From: Camarhynchus parvulus
Taxonomy: Eukaryota; Chordata; Aves; Passeriformes; Thraupidae
DNA: 64,000 nt
Assembly: GCF_901933205.1 (NCBI RefSeq)
Contig: NC_044584.1
Coordinates: forward strand, 11,759,001 to 11,823,000
Reading direction: 5' to 3'
How positions within the stretch are numbered: the first letter of the stretch is position 1; each line of letters begins with the position of its first letter. The notes below the pieces were generated by a model. The model did not search any database. It saw nothing but the letters and a program-made list of their open reading frames with translations, and was not told the DNA's origin. Position numbers and translations under genes: made by a program. This document shows, piece after piece, positions 36,890 to 48,935 of this stretch.

Positions 36890-37235
36890 CTGGGTTTGGG
36901 ATCCAAGGCAACAAAACCAGTCCCTGCAGCAGAGTGGGCTGGGAGGGGGCCACCAAAGGCTGCTCCAGGGCCAGGTGGCTCCTGCCTGCCCCTGCCAGCA
37001 GTGCCAGGGGCTGGTTGGGGCTGGGAGGAGGGCAGAGAGGGAATGGCAGAGGATGCACGGGGCAGGAGAGAGCTTGGAGCAGCCACGACATCCCAGGGCT
37101 GCCAGGACAATGTCCCCAAAGCCCAGCTCGGGTGTGGCCAGGCTGAGTGCAGGAGCTGGGGCACAGCTGAGGGTTTGGGTGCTGCCTGCGGAAACAGCTC
37201 TTCGTGGGGAGGTGCTACCAGGATTAATTTGACCA
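36890..37235. other. GC-rich islet with canonical G-quadruplex motif
   Basis: GC-rich patch in AT-rich surroundings. At 37,007-37,032 there are four G-runs with loops of 6, 2 and 4 bases (GGGG-CTGGTT-GGGG-CT-GGG-AGGA-GGG), and a fifth run at 37,039-37,041. CpG content is low, so it is not a CpG island. Open frames of 113-123 codons exist on both strands through the islet; none has a recognisable domain. Confidence 0.6.
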
Positions 37236-37489
37236 GGAATTGTAAAGGTTAATTGCTGTTGGTTACTGCAGAGCCAGGGTCCTCTCGCTGGGTTGTAGGC
37301 TGTGCTTAGGAGTTTTCACAACAGCCCCCTTGTCCTGAACCTTCTGCAGAAGAAAAGAGTGGCATGATATGAGTGAGGTTCCAGCTGTTCCTCTGACCAC
37401 ATGTCAGAGTGCTCTGTAAGAATCTTTTGTTTGAATTTGTAAGGATACAGCCCCAAAACTTCCCTTATACCAGTGGAACTTTGTGTATA

Positions 37490-37770
37490 AATGTCTCAGA
37501 CTTGAAATAGAGTTTGTAGAATTAACATTTTGGGTTTATTAAACATTGTGATCAGCACTTTCTGGTGCAATTAGTAATGCAAATATTTCAGCCCAGTTAT
37601 TTGATTAAATGAATAACTTGCAAAGTGATGCATAGCCTTTTCTGTGTAGTCCTTGATTCATAATTTCAATAAGTTAATTAATTACAATCTTATTTTCTCT
37701 CTTAATGAATTCTGGTTAGCTTTGATGGCTTTGGAAGCCTTAAACATGTTGTGAGTGATTCTCAGTTAAA
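37490..37770. promoter_or_regulatory. Candidate conserved element with POU octamer
   Basis: AT-rich unique block with perfect octamer ATGCAAAT at 37,577-37,584, directly preceded by CAATTAGTA. It continues with TTATTTGATTAAATGAATAAC and AATAAGTTAATTAATTACAA. Combined POU and homeodomain-type sites are common in neural or early developmental enhancers. The role is inferred. Confidence 0.4.
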
Positions 37771-40700
37771 GTTTCAGAGGGGTTTTATGTTCTATAGAAA
37801 GTAGGTTTTGCAAACTCTCTATCACTTGCTCTGGTTGAAACTCACTGTGGGCTCACCACACACCGGTGAAATTAAATATAATGCAAAATTCTTCCAAGTG
37901 CATGACATCTGTTTTCCTGGAATTCTGTCTTTACAAAGAGCAGTAAAAGCAGATTTCCTGGAAGTGGGACTGGTGCACAGAGAAGGAGTTTCCAGCAGGG
38001 TTGTGCTGTGGGATGGCTGTGGCTGTGCTGAAGCTGACCTGCTGATGGCTGCTGAGCACAGGGGGCATTAGGGTGTTACCAAGCCAACAGTGGTGCCTCT
38101 CTTAGGAGGAGACAACTTCTCACCAAATGGCCCATGCTTTTCCCCACTTTGGCATGGTGCTTCACTTGCTCCTGCAGTTTGACCTTGATTTATTTTTCCC
38201 TACTCTGTCCTGTTTGGATTTGGTCCTTTATCTTTTACTGTATCTTTCCAGATTCAGGCTGATTTTGGAGAAAGGTGGATGGAGGCCAAGTGTTTGGAGA
38301 TTATTCCATTGTCTCAGACCATATCTCCTCCTCCTTTTGCTATCTCCTTTTTTGCCACATGAGTGTTTCTGATCTCTCTCTTGCCCCCCCATCACCACAG
38401 TTTACTCCCTTTCTGTTGCTCCATTTTCCTCCATCCTTTTGTGGGAGGGTGGCATGACAGAAAACACCATTGAGCTCAGAGCAGTCATCTCCTTGCCCTC
38501 CATCCATGCTGCAAAATAGGTGGCAAAAGCAATCCCAGCAGGTGTCCATGAGAGAGACCTGGAGGCTGGAGATGGAGAGGCTCAGACAGTGAGCTAATAA
38601 CCATCTCTAATTAAGAACTGGGTAATTCAGATACCCATCAGACACACTATCTGATCATAAGCATGAGCTTGGCACAGGCCTAGATCTTCCCTCCTCAGTG
38701 TCCTAGTCTGCAGTGAACGGCCATCTAAACAGTCCCACAAAGCAAGGCTTCATCAGCTTTGCTTCATTAGAAACTAATTAGAACCATCACCCCAAGCTGG
38801 AAAGATACCTTTGAAGTACAAATATTTCCTCAGCTTTTCTTGATCAATGCTTTCTTTTTATGCCCCTCTATATATGCTGATTCCAGCCAGCACATGAACT
38901 AGAAGTCCTGGAAGGTTGGGAGGGAAAAACTCCACTTGCTCTATTTCCAATTGGATGAAAACCAAAAATCCGTTGGAAATCTAATGATTTCCAGCAAAAT
39001 GTACTGGCCAAGAAAATCTGGAAAAATTGCAAAAAAGCATCCAGATGTCTGGATAAATCCCTGGACTCAAAAAAAAAAAATGTGGAGATTTTTTGTTCTT
39101 AATGCAGAGAATAAAACCTTATTTATCAATATTAGTAAACTCCTCAAAGAGCATGGTGCCTTAAAGGCAAAGAATTAGCTGTGTTGTTTGTGCTGATAAG
39201 CTTATGGGCCTGAGGGCTTGTTTGGCCTGGACAAACAAATATTCTAATAGGAAAGCAAATTGTGAAAGGCAACTTATTCAAGAAGATAACCTGTGCAAAA
39301 GAGAGAGGAGTGTGTGTATGGTTTTTCTCACCTCTCCCACACTGGCCAGAGAATGTGCTCTACCTACAGCCCAGCACTGTCAGTGTCAGGAACAGAGTGC
39401 AGGGACACCAGTGCCACTGTCCCCTTTTCTTTTCCTCATGCACCAGGGGTCAGGACAAGTGGGTGGCCACGTGTCTCCTGCATTCTACACTGCCCTGAGC
39501 TGTGGTTGGAGGTGGGGAACATTACCTGAGGTATAGATCCAGGATGGAGCCTTTATTCACATTTTCAAGATGCCTCCCATAAATTCACTGCAGAGTGGCT
39601 CAGATCTCTGAAGAGCAAGCTGTGACGTGGCCTTGCTATTTCAGATGTTTTCGTTGTTTGCTCTCTGCATCTTTATTAGCAGCACTCTGTCAAGGCTGCT
39701 GCATTAAACATTGATCCACCTTGACAGTGGGAGCAGGGTGTGCATACTGAAGGGCAGGTGTCACCCCTTGCCAACAGCATCCCTCACTCACAGATATTTA
39801 ACCATTTCTTAGGCTCCCAGGAAAGACTCATGGAAAGGGCCACTGGTGCTGAGAGGGCACAGAATGGCACCGCTGACTAAAGCATGGCAGGGAGGAAAGC
39901 TGCACTCTTGAATTTCACACCTGGAAACCTGCCAAGCAAGAAGGAACCTCAACCAGCCTGGCTGCTCTCCTGTCGAGGTGCCGTCTGTTCGCTCACATTT
40001 GCCAGGTGGGAGCTACTTATCATTTCACAGCAATTCTGCAGGCTGAAGCCTACTGACCTGTGGGGAAATTACTCAAAGGGCATTTTATAGCACTTGAAGC
40101 TTCATCTATGCCTAGTGATGAGCTCACTGCTCTAGTTTTGAAGGTGCTTCCTGCAGTGATTCTTTCATGAATTGCCACTTCATGGCATAGTTTCAATTTC
40201 TAAACATTCTGGGATCCCCTTGAAATAGCCTTAAGGGAAGTGGCAGGTTCTGAAAGTCTTGATGCCCTCTTGAAATCAATTCAGATGCCAAATGTTGGTC
40301 TCAGTATTGAGAAATGAACAGAGGGCTCTGCCTTTCTTGGTGGTGACTGAGGGAGAAGGGGCCTGACCTTTGAGGATGTTTGAAAAGGAAAATACTAATT
40401 GCTGTGTTTCTGTGAAGGGCGTGATGAGAGGCACAGATGGGCAGGGTGTTTGTTTCTCTGGCTTCTTGTTTTTAATTTAGCTAAAGGCACGGGGAAATTT
40501 CATTGGCAGATAAGAAAAAATCTACAGCAACCTAAGCAAGCCATATAACCCTGGCAGCTGCCTTTCAGAATATTTTAAACTTCCCACCGCAAAACTCACC
40601 CCACCTTCTTAAGTGGAGCAATCTCACAGCCTGGGTTCACTAGGATGCTCTCATTTTCTCGCTGTTTACCCAAAGTGCCATGAAATACTAATCTCTGGTA

Positions 40701-40792
40701 GCTTTGTTCCTCCTGAGCAGGGGTGCTGCTCCCTGGCCTCTCTCTGTGGCTTTCCCCATGTTTGTCCCAGGTCTGCCTCGCTCAGGGTGTGT
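37771..40792. other. Unique non-coding DNA, no supported gene
   Basis: No exon, RNA gene or mobile element recognised. An 11-base A-run lies at about 39,069. An 80-codon frame at 38,936-39,178 has lysine-rich composition but no known domain, and is likely chance in an AT-rich segment. Confidence 0.6.
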
Positions 40793-40884
40793 CAGTGATG
40801 TGAATCCCTGGCTGCAGCTGGGTGCTCTGTGGCAGTGGCAGTGATGTGAATCCCTGGCTGTTGCTGTGTGCTCTGTGGGAGCAG
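40793..40884. repeat. 46-bp tandem duplication, two copies
   Basis: Two 46-bp units starting CAGTGATGTGAATCCCTGGC at 40,793 and 40,839 differ at a few positions. They lie about 100 bases before the large 51-bp minisatellite but are unrelated in sequence to it. Confidence 0.85.
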
Positions 40885-40989
40885 GGAGCAGCAAGTGCTG
40901 CTAGACACCCCTCAGAACATGTCCCCTCTCGGATCAGGGGCTGTGTCCCTGCCACACTGGCCCTTCCCTGCTGTTCCAGGCTCTGTAGA

Positions 40990-41919
40990 CCCTCAGAGGC
41001 CCTGGCTGGAGCTCGGGCAGGGCCATGGGGCTGGGCTGTGTGTCTGAGGGCCCTGCCTGGAGCTCTGGGCAGGCCATGGGGCTGCGCCGTGTGTCTGAGG
41101 GCTCTGCCTGGAGCTCTGGGCAAGCCATGGGGCTGGGCTGTGTGTCTGAGGGCTCTGCCTGAAGCTCTGGGTAGGCCATGGGGCTGGGCTGTGTGTCTGA
41201 GGGCCCTGCCTGGAGCTCTTGGCAAGCCATGGGACTGGGCTGTGTGTCTGAGGGCTCTGCCTGAAGCTCTGGGTAGGCCATGGGGCTGGGCTGTGTGTCT
41301 GAGGGCCCTGCCTGGAGCTCTGGGCAAGCCATGGGACTGGGCTGTGTGTCTGAGGGCTCTGCCTGAAGCTCTGGGTAGGCCATGGGGCTGGGCTGTGTGT
41401 CTGAGGGCCCTGCCTGGAGCTCTTGGCAGGCCATGGGGCTGGGCTGTGTGTCTGAGGGCCCTGCCTGGAGCTCCTGACAGGGCCATGGGGCTGGGCTGTG
41501 TGTCTGAGGGCCCTGCCTGGAGCTCTTGGCAGGCCATGGGGCTGGGCTGTGTGTCTGAGGGCCCTGCCTGGAGCTCTGGGCAGGCCATGGGGCTGGGCTG
41601 TGTGTCTGAGGGCTCTGCCTGGAGCTCTGGGTAGGCCATGGGGCTGGGCCGTGTGTCTGAGGGCCCTGCCTGGAGCTCCTGACAGGGCCATGGGGCTGGG
41701 CTGTGTGTCTGAGGGCCCTGCCTGGAGCTCCTGGCAGGGCCATGGGGCTGGGCTGTGTGACTGAGGGCCCTGCCTGGAGCTCTGGCAGGGCCATGGGGCT
41801 GGGCTGTGTGTCTGAGGGCCCTGCCTGGAGCTCTGGGCAGGCCATGGGGCTGGGCCGTGTCTCTGAGGGCCCTGCCTGGAGCTCTGGGCAGGCCATGGGG
41901 CTGGGCTGTGTGCCTGGCA
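40990..41919. repeat. 51-bp minisatellite, 18 copies, with dimer substructure
   Basis: Eighteen copies of a 51-52 bp unit containing GCCATGGGGCTGGGCTGTGT. Variants with CTCCTGACAGGGCC or CTGGCAGGGCC have one extra base. Copies 4-5, 6-7 and 8-9 form a 102-bp dimer: a GAAGCTCTGGGTAGGCC unit followed by a unit with GG(A or C)-type ends, where copies 5 and 7 share GCAAGCCATGGGACTGGG. Because 51 is divisible by three and the unit lacks stop codons in several frames, long open frames appear on both strands, up to 428 codons on the minus strand. These are not genes. The plus strand is G-rich. Confidence 0.97.
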
Positions 41920-43783
41920 GCGCTGCAGGCGCTGGGAGGAGGCTGCAGGGCTGCTGTGGTTCTGTGCCAGCTGGCACGGCTTGGGCAGGCACTGAGAGGG
42001 GACCAAACCAAACACACCCCGATAAAATGGCCTAGATAAAGCTTCCCACAGCTCCACCATTCCTTCATGTTCTCCTGGCTTCAGAAAGCACCTTGACTTC
42101 AAGGTATCTACTCACTGCATGTGCGAATTTGGCTTGAACATCTGACAACTTTTATTTGTAAGTCTTAATTTTGGCAGCGTTTATGTGTGGGGTTTTTAAA
42201 AATTTATTTGAATTCTCTGGCTAAGGAAAAGTTTGAGGCTTAAATTACACAGTTGCATTAACAGCAGTCTGTATGTTAACTACAGTAGTTGGTGGGCTTT
42301 GAAAGTCTTGCTGTAAATCACCTCAGCCCATGGCATTTATATTCACTGTGGCTGCTGCTGCAGGACAGCCTGACACTCAGTGTGTGTGCCCTGTGGGGAG
42401 GAGTGGGACTTGTCCCATTTTGGTTCAATCACAAATACAATATATTTTTTCCTCCCTCTTCATCAAGGGCTTTTAATATGACAGCTAAGACAGGCATTTG
42501 CAATTTTTTTTTCCGGGGTTGAACTCCTGTGTTTCAACATGAAATTTTTAATCCAGCAGTGACGCCTGGGTGTTGCCTGGACCTCCAGGGACTGCTGGCA
42601 TGTGTTTCTCCAAAACTGATGTGCCTGTTGCAAGCAATTGTTCTCTGAAGTATGTTCAAGCTCTCAGCTTGTTCTCCACAGCACCCCCACCAACCTGACA
42701 GTGCTTCAGCTGCTCCTGTGATGGAAATGCTTGATGGCACGTTAATTAATGCATCACTTGTAATTTCTTTGCAGTCTTCCATCTACCTGGCCCTACCCTT
42801 GTCTTCTTTCATCTCTTCTTTTTGGGTGGTGACCCCTCTGGATGACCTGCCTCCATGGATCTGTGTGTGCACCAGTCATGACACTGCTCCTGAAAAACAA
42901 AGCTTATGAAAATGGGAGAGGACCCACCAGGTGTGCCTGGGAGGCCACCAGCTCACTTTCAGGAGATGCTGGGGCAGGGAATAGCACACACAGCTGCCTG
43001 TTCCCTCCTCCTCATGCCCCTCACCCCATTAAGAAGTGAGCAGTCACCTACCCATGATGATGTGCCCATCCAAACCCCAGATGTCTCGGAATGCATCACA
43101 TACATGAATAATTTTAGCACCCTTTCCTGTCCAGTTTGAACTTCTGTCATTGCAAGAACAACTCAGAAAGGATTCCATGGCAGTTCTCCCTGCTGTGGGT
43201 ATTCCTGGCCTCCATCAGGAGCTCTGGAATCTCTCCAGGCTCTTACATCAGCTGGCAGATGACTCAGGCTGGGTGTCTGCACTTTCTGTCAGTGCTGAGG
43301 ACACAGCTGGGCCAAGGAGCTCTGCTCAGCCTCATCTTTCCAGAGTGAGGAAAGAAGGCTGAGCCAGCTCCTGGTGTCCCTCCAGTGGGTTCAGGTCAGG
43401 AGGGTGTACCAGTGTCCCACGGGAGTCTGTGGGGCAGGTCTTCTCTACATGGTGTTGGATAAGATTAAGAAGTGGTCAGATATTTTTCTTCATCTATGAC
43501 ACACCACCTCCCACCTTATATTTCTTCATTCATCTGTGGAAATTCTAGTGTTTGTGCCAGTGAGACCACAGCAAAGTCTTTTTCAGCTTGTCCCATTGCT
43601 CATTCTGGAAAGCTGGGCCAATCTCATTCCCTCATAACCTTATAATATCAGAAAATGAAGTCCAGGGTTTCCTTTCTTCTCTGTAGTCCTATGGTCTCTC
43701 TTATTTTTCCAGCATTTGTTAGTTTGGCCATAATTCCATTTTTGGGAGGTGTGCTCCTTCTGGGTGCATTCCTTTCACGTTTT
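41920..43783. other. Unique non-coding DNA, no supported gene
   Basis: GC-richer next to the minisatellite, then AT-rich. No exon or mobile element recognised. Frames are under 90 codons. Confidence 0.6.
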
Positions 43784-43806
43784 AGTTATACCTTTGGGGT
43801 ATAACT
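43784..43806. repeat. Perfect 9-bp inverted repeat
   Basis: Arms AGTTATACC (43,784-43,792) and GGTATAACT (43,798-43,806) with loop TTTGG. It is a compact perfect hairpin or a spaced palindromic binding site. In 64 kb, one such short hairpin can occur by chance. Confidence 0.6.
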
Positions 43807-46659
43807 TGGTTTCAGTTTTTGGGCAAATGATTGTCAGGATAAGAAATAACTCAGTAATACACAGTGAGGGATGCCAGTTGTTCTTAAAGGTGGCAACCTT
43901 CAAAAGAATTAAGATTACTTTTATGGGAAATAAATTCTTGTTCAGTCCAATGGACAGAAGGAACTGTGGATTAAGTGGGGCCAGTGCCTAGATAAATTAC
44001 TGAAATCAGTTCATGGGGAGAAAAATGTCAGGAAAAGTCAAAATGGGCTGCAGGCTGCTGTCCTGCTGCCTTCTGGGTACATGAATGCAAGTGGGAGCTG
44101 GAGCCCAGACCAGTATGTTGAGGATTATTCTTTACACCTGGGTGACTCTCAGGCTGGACACTATTGCTTAACAGAGATCAGCTCTGTGTCTGGTGTTTCT
44201 CATGCAAATAGCACTGAAAAGCACTTAAGAGGAGAAAAAAAACCACAGGGGAATGGGGAAAACAAAATAGTTAAAGTCCTAGAAAGAAAGCTTTGGGTTT
44301 TGAATGAGTTTTGAAAATAACTGGAGAGTGAGAATATGGAAAGGGGAGGAAGGACTGCTTGGAAATGGTCTGTGAGGAAAAAGCATATTTAACCAGATTG
44401 AAAAGGGTAAGGAGAAAAGAGTGAGTGATGGGCTCAGAGAGTCTATGGAAAGGGCACAGTGAAGCCAGGAGTGTCTGTGAGAAAATGGAAAGAAAGGTGG
44501 TTTTGGAATGAGGAAAGCTACAGGAGTCATGTGAAGAAAGGAGAAGAAAGTGTCCTGTATATATATTTCTTTTTCCACGTGATTTTACCTCATTCACTTT
44601 TGAAACAGGAGGGTGAAAGTCTCAAGCAGGCATAAACTCTTTAAATTTTCATTGCTTTCAGCTTCCAACCACCCTGGAAAGCCCTCAAGAGCAGGCTCTC
44701 ACAGTAATTCAGCACATCTGCCTCTGGCTCCAAACGTGGGGGAGGCTTGGCTGTGCTCCGGGCAGCTGCTGGGACAGCATGAGAACATGAAACCAGAGCC
44801 AGTGCCCTGGAGCACGGGGGAAGGGTGGGCTCTGCTTGCACAGCAACAGGCTGGAGAGAGGTTCCTGCCAATCCTCATTATGTTCAGATGGATTCATCTA
44901 TCACTTTGTGGTCTTTCTGCTGACACTTTGTGAGGGGTCAGGCACCCCCTAACTGCTGGTGATGGGCAGCTTTCCATCCTGAAAATCCCACTGGAAGAAG
45001 TGATTTAAGATTATGGAGATTGGTAGCTCACCCTAGAAATTCTTGTGCAGTGCTCTTAAAAAAAGGAATTAATTGTGTTGTTACATATGTGTTTGTAGAG
45101 TATCCAGGCAAACTCTTAAGTACTGAGCTTTTGGGCTTGTCATCTTGCGGAATATGAAGGCTGTTCAGTGGAAATGCACTTGGTTGATAATTTTCAACGT
45201 TAAGACCAGCTGCTTCCTTGCAGGCATTTAAGTGTTTGTAATTCTGTATAATTTTTTACCTTTTCTAGTTTTATAAACATGCAGTTTTCCTTCACTGGGT
45301 AAGAGCAGCTTCTTGATAGGATTACTGTAGGTATTTTTTCCCTCAGTGAAGGTTAAATGCAGCAAGGGGCAATGGGAAGAAGTTGTGGGTTTTAGCCTGT
45401 CTTCCCAGGGTGGTCTGAAAGTTCAAACATATGTATGAAATAATTAAAAATTACTTAGAAAATGGTAATTTCCTTTTCTGGATCCTGGATTATTTGTCTT
45501 TGTTGTCTGGATCATGCACCACCTGAGAACACTATGCACAAGATGAGCTGCTGGAGTACCTTACCCTCTCAGGGTAAAATCAGTATTGGGAAAAGCATTT
45601 TGTTTTGCCTTTAGATCTTTGCTCTCTAATGCAGCGAGTGACTCTGCATTCAGTTCCAGTAGCTACATGTGCCTTGCCTGGTACGTGAACATCTCTGGCC
45701 AGCTGTTCAGGTCATCTGCCAGCCACAAGCCTCTTTCTGCAGACCATTCCCCCAAACAAGGTGGTGTCAGAAGAAGGGGGAAGCAGGAGTTTGTACCATT
45801 TTGTCATCCGTGGTATTTGACATTCCAGATGAGCAAATTCCCAGCTGGAGCAGCCCAGCCTGCTTTGATTTCGGTGTGTGCAGCACACAGGCTGACCCTG
45901 GTGTGAGATGGACGGGCTCAAGGAGCCACATCACCCTCCTGTGGGGTGCCAAGTGCCTGTGCAGTGTCCAGCATGGGGAGATCCCCCCTGAAGCTCTGGA
46001 GCTGCTGCATCTGTCCCCTCCTGGCTCGCACAGCCCGAGCTTTGCCTTCCCCTCTGCAGGACCCGCTGCAGTGGCAGCAGAGCCTCAGACACAGAGCCCA
46101 GGACATCTCTCAGCAGAGACAGTGACTCCTGCCTGTGGCCCACGTTCCCCCACAGCTGTGGAGCCACGGGCCCTTCCCTGCAGTGGTTACAGACTCTGGA
46201 ATTCCCCAGTGCTGCTGTAATTTCACAGCAGCAGTGCCATGCTCCAGGCCTCTTGTGCTGCACTCTGAGCAGATGTTGGAAAGCTTAATCGAGGTATTAG
46301 CTCCTGCAGAGCGCTTCAGCCAGCACAGTGGCATTTTGCAGCTACAATAATCTCCCTTAGCACTTCCAGTTGTGTCACTGCTGCAATTAGCAATGAGTTT
46401 ATAGCACTAAAAGAGACCAGTAAGAGCACTGGGGCTGGTTCCTGGGCACTGAGCAGCAGGGTTTCTAGCTTTCACTTGTGATCATTAGGGCTAAAGAAAA
46501 ATTACACTGACCTTTAAGAAATGGCTAGGGAATTGTTAGAGTGCATGGGATTTAGGAACCAAATGTTCTTCTAAGGTCTTTGTGATATGGCAACCTAAAT
46601 CTGACATCCCTTTAAAAATCTCAGTGGTAGATTTCACTGAAAGCAAATGGATTTTTCCT
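43807..46659. other. Unique non-coding DNA, no supported gene
   Basis: 44,270-44,600 is purine-rich on the plus strand, which leaves pyrimidine-rich open frames on the minus strand. 45,650-46,260 is a GC-richer islet with a plus-strand frame of 183 codons and minus-strand frames of 110 and fewer. No domain is recognisable in any of them. Confidence 0.6.
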
Positions 46660-46815
46660 AGAATCATAAAAAATTGAGGCTAAAAGGGAGTTCTGGAGGT
46701 CTCTGTTTTCAGCCCCTTGATCAAGGCAGGTAGTTTTAAGTGTCAAACTCTGCTCTTGACACAGAGCTGAAGTGGGAGAGAGCCAAGAGGCCTTGAAAAC
46801 GCTACCGAAGATTTC
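46660..46815 (-). mobile_element. Old CR1 LINE 3'-end fragment (minus strand)
   Basis: Starts AGAATCATAAAAAATTGAGG, then GGGAGTTCTGGAGGTCTC and CAGCCCCTTGATCAAGGCAG. This matches the order of the CR1 3' end in reverse complement (octamer repeat, then the anti-sense of the terminal unit), but with much more divergence than the 27.6 kb copy. Similarity is lost by about 46,815. No coding part remains. Confidence 0.65.
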
Positions 46816-46818
46816 AGT

Positions 46819-46870
46819 GACCATTGAAAAGGGTCATAAATAACTAACTGATACTAACTTTTCAATGGTC
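46819..46870. repeat. Perfect 13-bp inverted repeat
   Basis: Arms GACCATTGAAAAG (46,819-46,831) and CTTTTCAATGGTC (46,858-46,870) are exact reverse complements separated by 26 bases. It begins right where the CR1 fragment ends. There is no obvious target-site duplication outside the arms. It could be a hairpin, a tiny terminal-inverted-repeat relic or a small fold-back. Confidence 0.75.
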
Positions 46871-48840
46871 CTCCCTGGTCCAAGTTACTGAGCCCTTCTC
46901 CAGGCTCTTCTATTGTATAAAGGGGGTTTTGATGTTTTCTGGGCTCACCAGAATGGTGTTGGAGTTAGCACAGATGAAACGTTCAGCTGACTGCTGCTGG
47001 TTATCCTTTGAAGCTGCAATTGTGCCACAGCCCTTTGGAAAGCTGTTTGGGGACAATATCCTCTCCTTGAATCCCAGGATTGTTTAGAAAGGTGGTGTAA
47101 ACACACTGGACAATTCCTACTTCAAGCACTGATTCCAAAGGAAAGATTGAGTTTTTTTATGACATAAGCTATTTTTTTATATTCCACTGTTATTCCCCTG
47201 CTCCATCATTAGCTTGACCTTTCTTCCCTATCTCTAATTTGTTCCCAACCTTCCCCTGTAAAAGAAAAATCTCCTCTATAAAACAGTTACCATGGTTAAC
47301 TCTGGTTTCTCTGCCCACAGCCCCTCTCCTTCCCTGAGGATGCCATGCCAAGAGCCCTGCCATGGCTTGGCATGTCTGGGCTGAAGGTCTGCATGGCAGT
47401 GCTCAGACCTGTGCTTGTGATGTCCCTGTCCTGCACTGGTTCAGATGGCTCTGAAACAGCATCTGCTTCTTCAGCACACACAGCTACTCATTCAGGAGGT
47501 GAGTGCAGTGCTTTTTGTTTACATTCAAAGCCTAGCTTTGAATCCCAGAGAAATATTCCTGCAAATGGCCTGTGGCTCATGGAGGAGCTCTGTGGACACA
47601 GACATTCACTCCCAGTGGAGACCCATTTGGGTGATATTTATTCATCACTCCTGGGAGGTAGGGAGTGGAAGTAGGTGCACTCTGACATCCCAACAAAGAA
47701 TATTTTAATTTTTTTTTTCAGTTTAAAACTGTAACTTACCAGTGTAAATGAAGAACAAAATGGAGAAAAGTCTGTGATGAAATATTTAAGTTCTTCACAT
47801 CTTGGTTGTTTCATCTCTGTACCTCGGAGGGACAGCACACTCTCAGAGGCTGCTTTGTAGTGCTGGGGAGCAGCAGCATTTTGTCAGAGCTTGCAGCACC
47901 TCCCCTGCCTGCAGCCCTGTTGCTGCTGCCAGCTGGGGCTCCCATGTAGGGGGAGCCAGTGCCCAGTGCTGCATCCCAGCCTCCCACACAAACACTTGTT
48001 ACCAGAAGCCTGAATTAATCAGCTTGGAAAATTTATTAGGTTAGGAGGAATGACAGTGGCCCAGAGATTGAACTCTGGCAGAGGGCTTGAAACAGAAGTT
48101 GGGCTTTTGCTTGTCCCCAGGAGAGTTTTGAAGTGTTATATTCAGGAAAAAGCCTGCAACAAATGGCACCACAGAAATGTGGGAATGGCTTGGGGGCTAT
48201 GAACTGGTGAGTATTAAGGTTGGATTTCCAGAGACATCTGTTTATACCATCCTTGTCCCTCTGTAAAATTCAATGGAGGGCATTTTACTGGTACAGCTTT
48301 TTCAGTAGGTGAAAGAGAGGCATACAACCCTGTGGAAAGACAAGTTTTAGGGGACTACAATGGATGCAGGGGCCCCTGTGGCCTCACCACCTGCAGCCCT
48401 CACCCTGTTCTTCAGCCAAGCTGCCAAAAGACAGCAGCAGCCAGGTTGGGTGAACAGATATAGACACTCTTTACAAAGAAGTATGATAAGATGGGAGAAA
48501 GAAAATCAGACCTTCCAGACCCTTTTTCTGCAAAGTCACAGAGGCAAATCAGAATGTCTGAACAGCCTGAACCTGAGCTTTTGTTTCAGGCATCTAAGAG
48601 AGGTTTTTCATTGATGAGGGTGTCTTGTCTCTACATGTGTGCATGTGTGCCAGAAGCTCAGAAAGGTTTTGCCTTGGGAGCCAGCAGAGATGACATCCCA
48701 CACAGTACAAATGAGATGCTTGCACCATTCCCTGATGTGCTTACAAAAATTCACAGCAAAAAGCTTTCCCTCCCTGCTTCTCTCATGCCATGGCTGCAGT
48801 GCAGGCTGAGCCCACAGACTGGCAGTGGAACTGAGGAGTG
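46871..48840. other. Unique non-coding DNA, no supported gene
   Basis: No recognised exon or element. Frames up to about 109 codons overlap on both strands without domains. Confidence 0.6.
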
Positions 48841-48935
48841 CCCCTTCCAGCCCCTGCCAGCCCCTTCCAGCTGCCCATTCCAGTCCCTTCCAGTCCCTGC
48901 CAGTCCCTTCCAGCTGCCCATCCTGCAGCTGCCCT
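48841..48935. repeat. 43-bp tandem duplication with 10-bp subunits
   Basis: Two copies of a 43-bp unit built from CCTTCCAG/CCTGCCAG subrepeats and ending in CTTCCAGCTGCCCAT. The second copy starts near 48,886. It is pyrimidine-rich on the plus strand. The 202-codon frame that spans it (48,491-49,099) and the minus-strand frame of 154 codons are regarded as non-coding. Confidence 0.8.

Noticed and set aside
36750..37252. Several 113-123 codon frames on both strands near 37 kb
   Set aside because: Chance frames in a GC-rich islet, open in multiple frames without family similarity.
40782..42068. Open frame of 428 codons on the minus strand, with companions of 352 and 369 codons and plus-strand frames up to 270
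   Set aside because: All are read-through of the 51-bp minisatellite. Several frames and both strands are open at once, one-base unit variants shift the frame, and no non-repetitive domain exists.
45669..46220. 183-codon plus-strand frame in a GC-rich islet
   Set aside because: No recognisable domain or signal peptide, and the minus strand is open over much of the same stretch.
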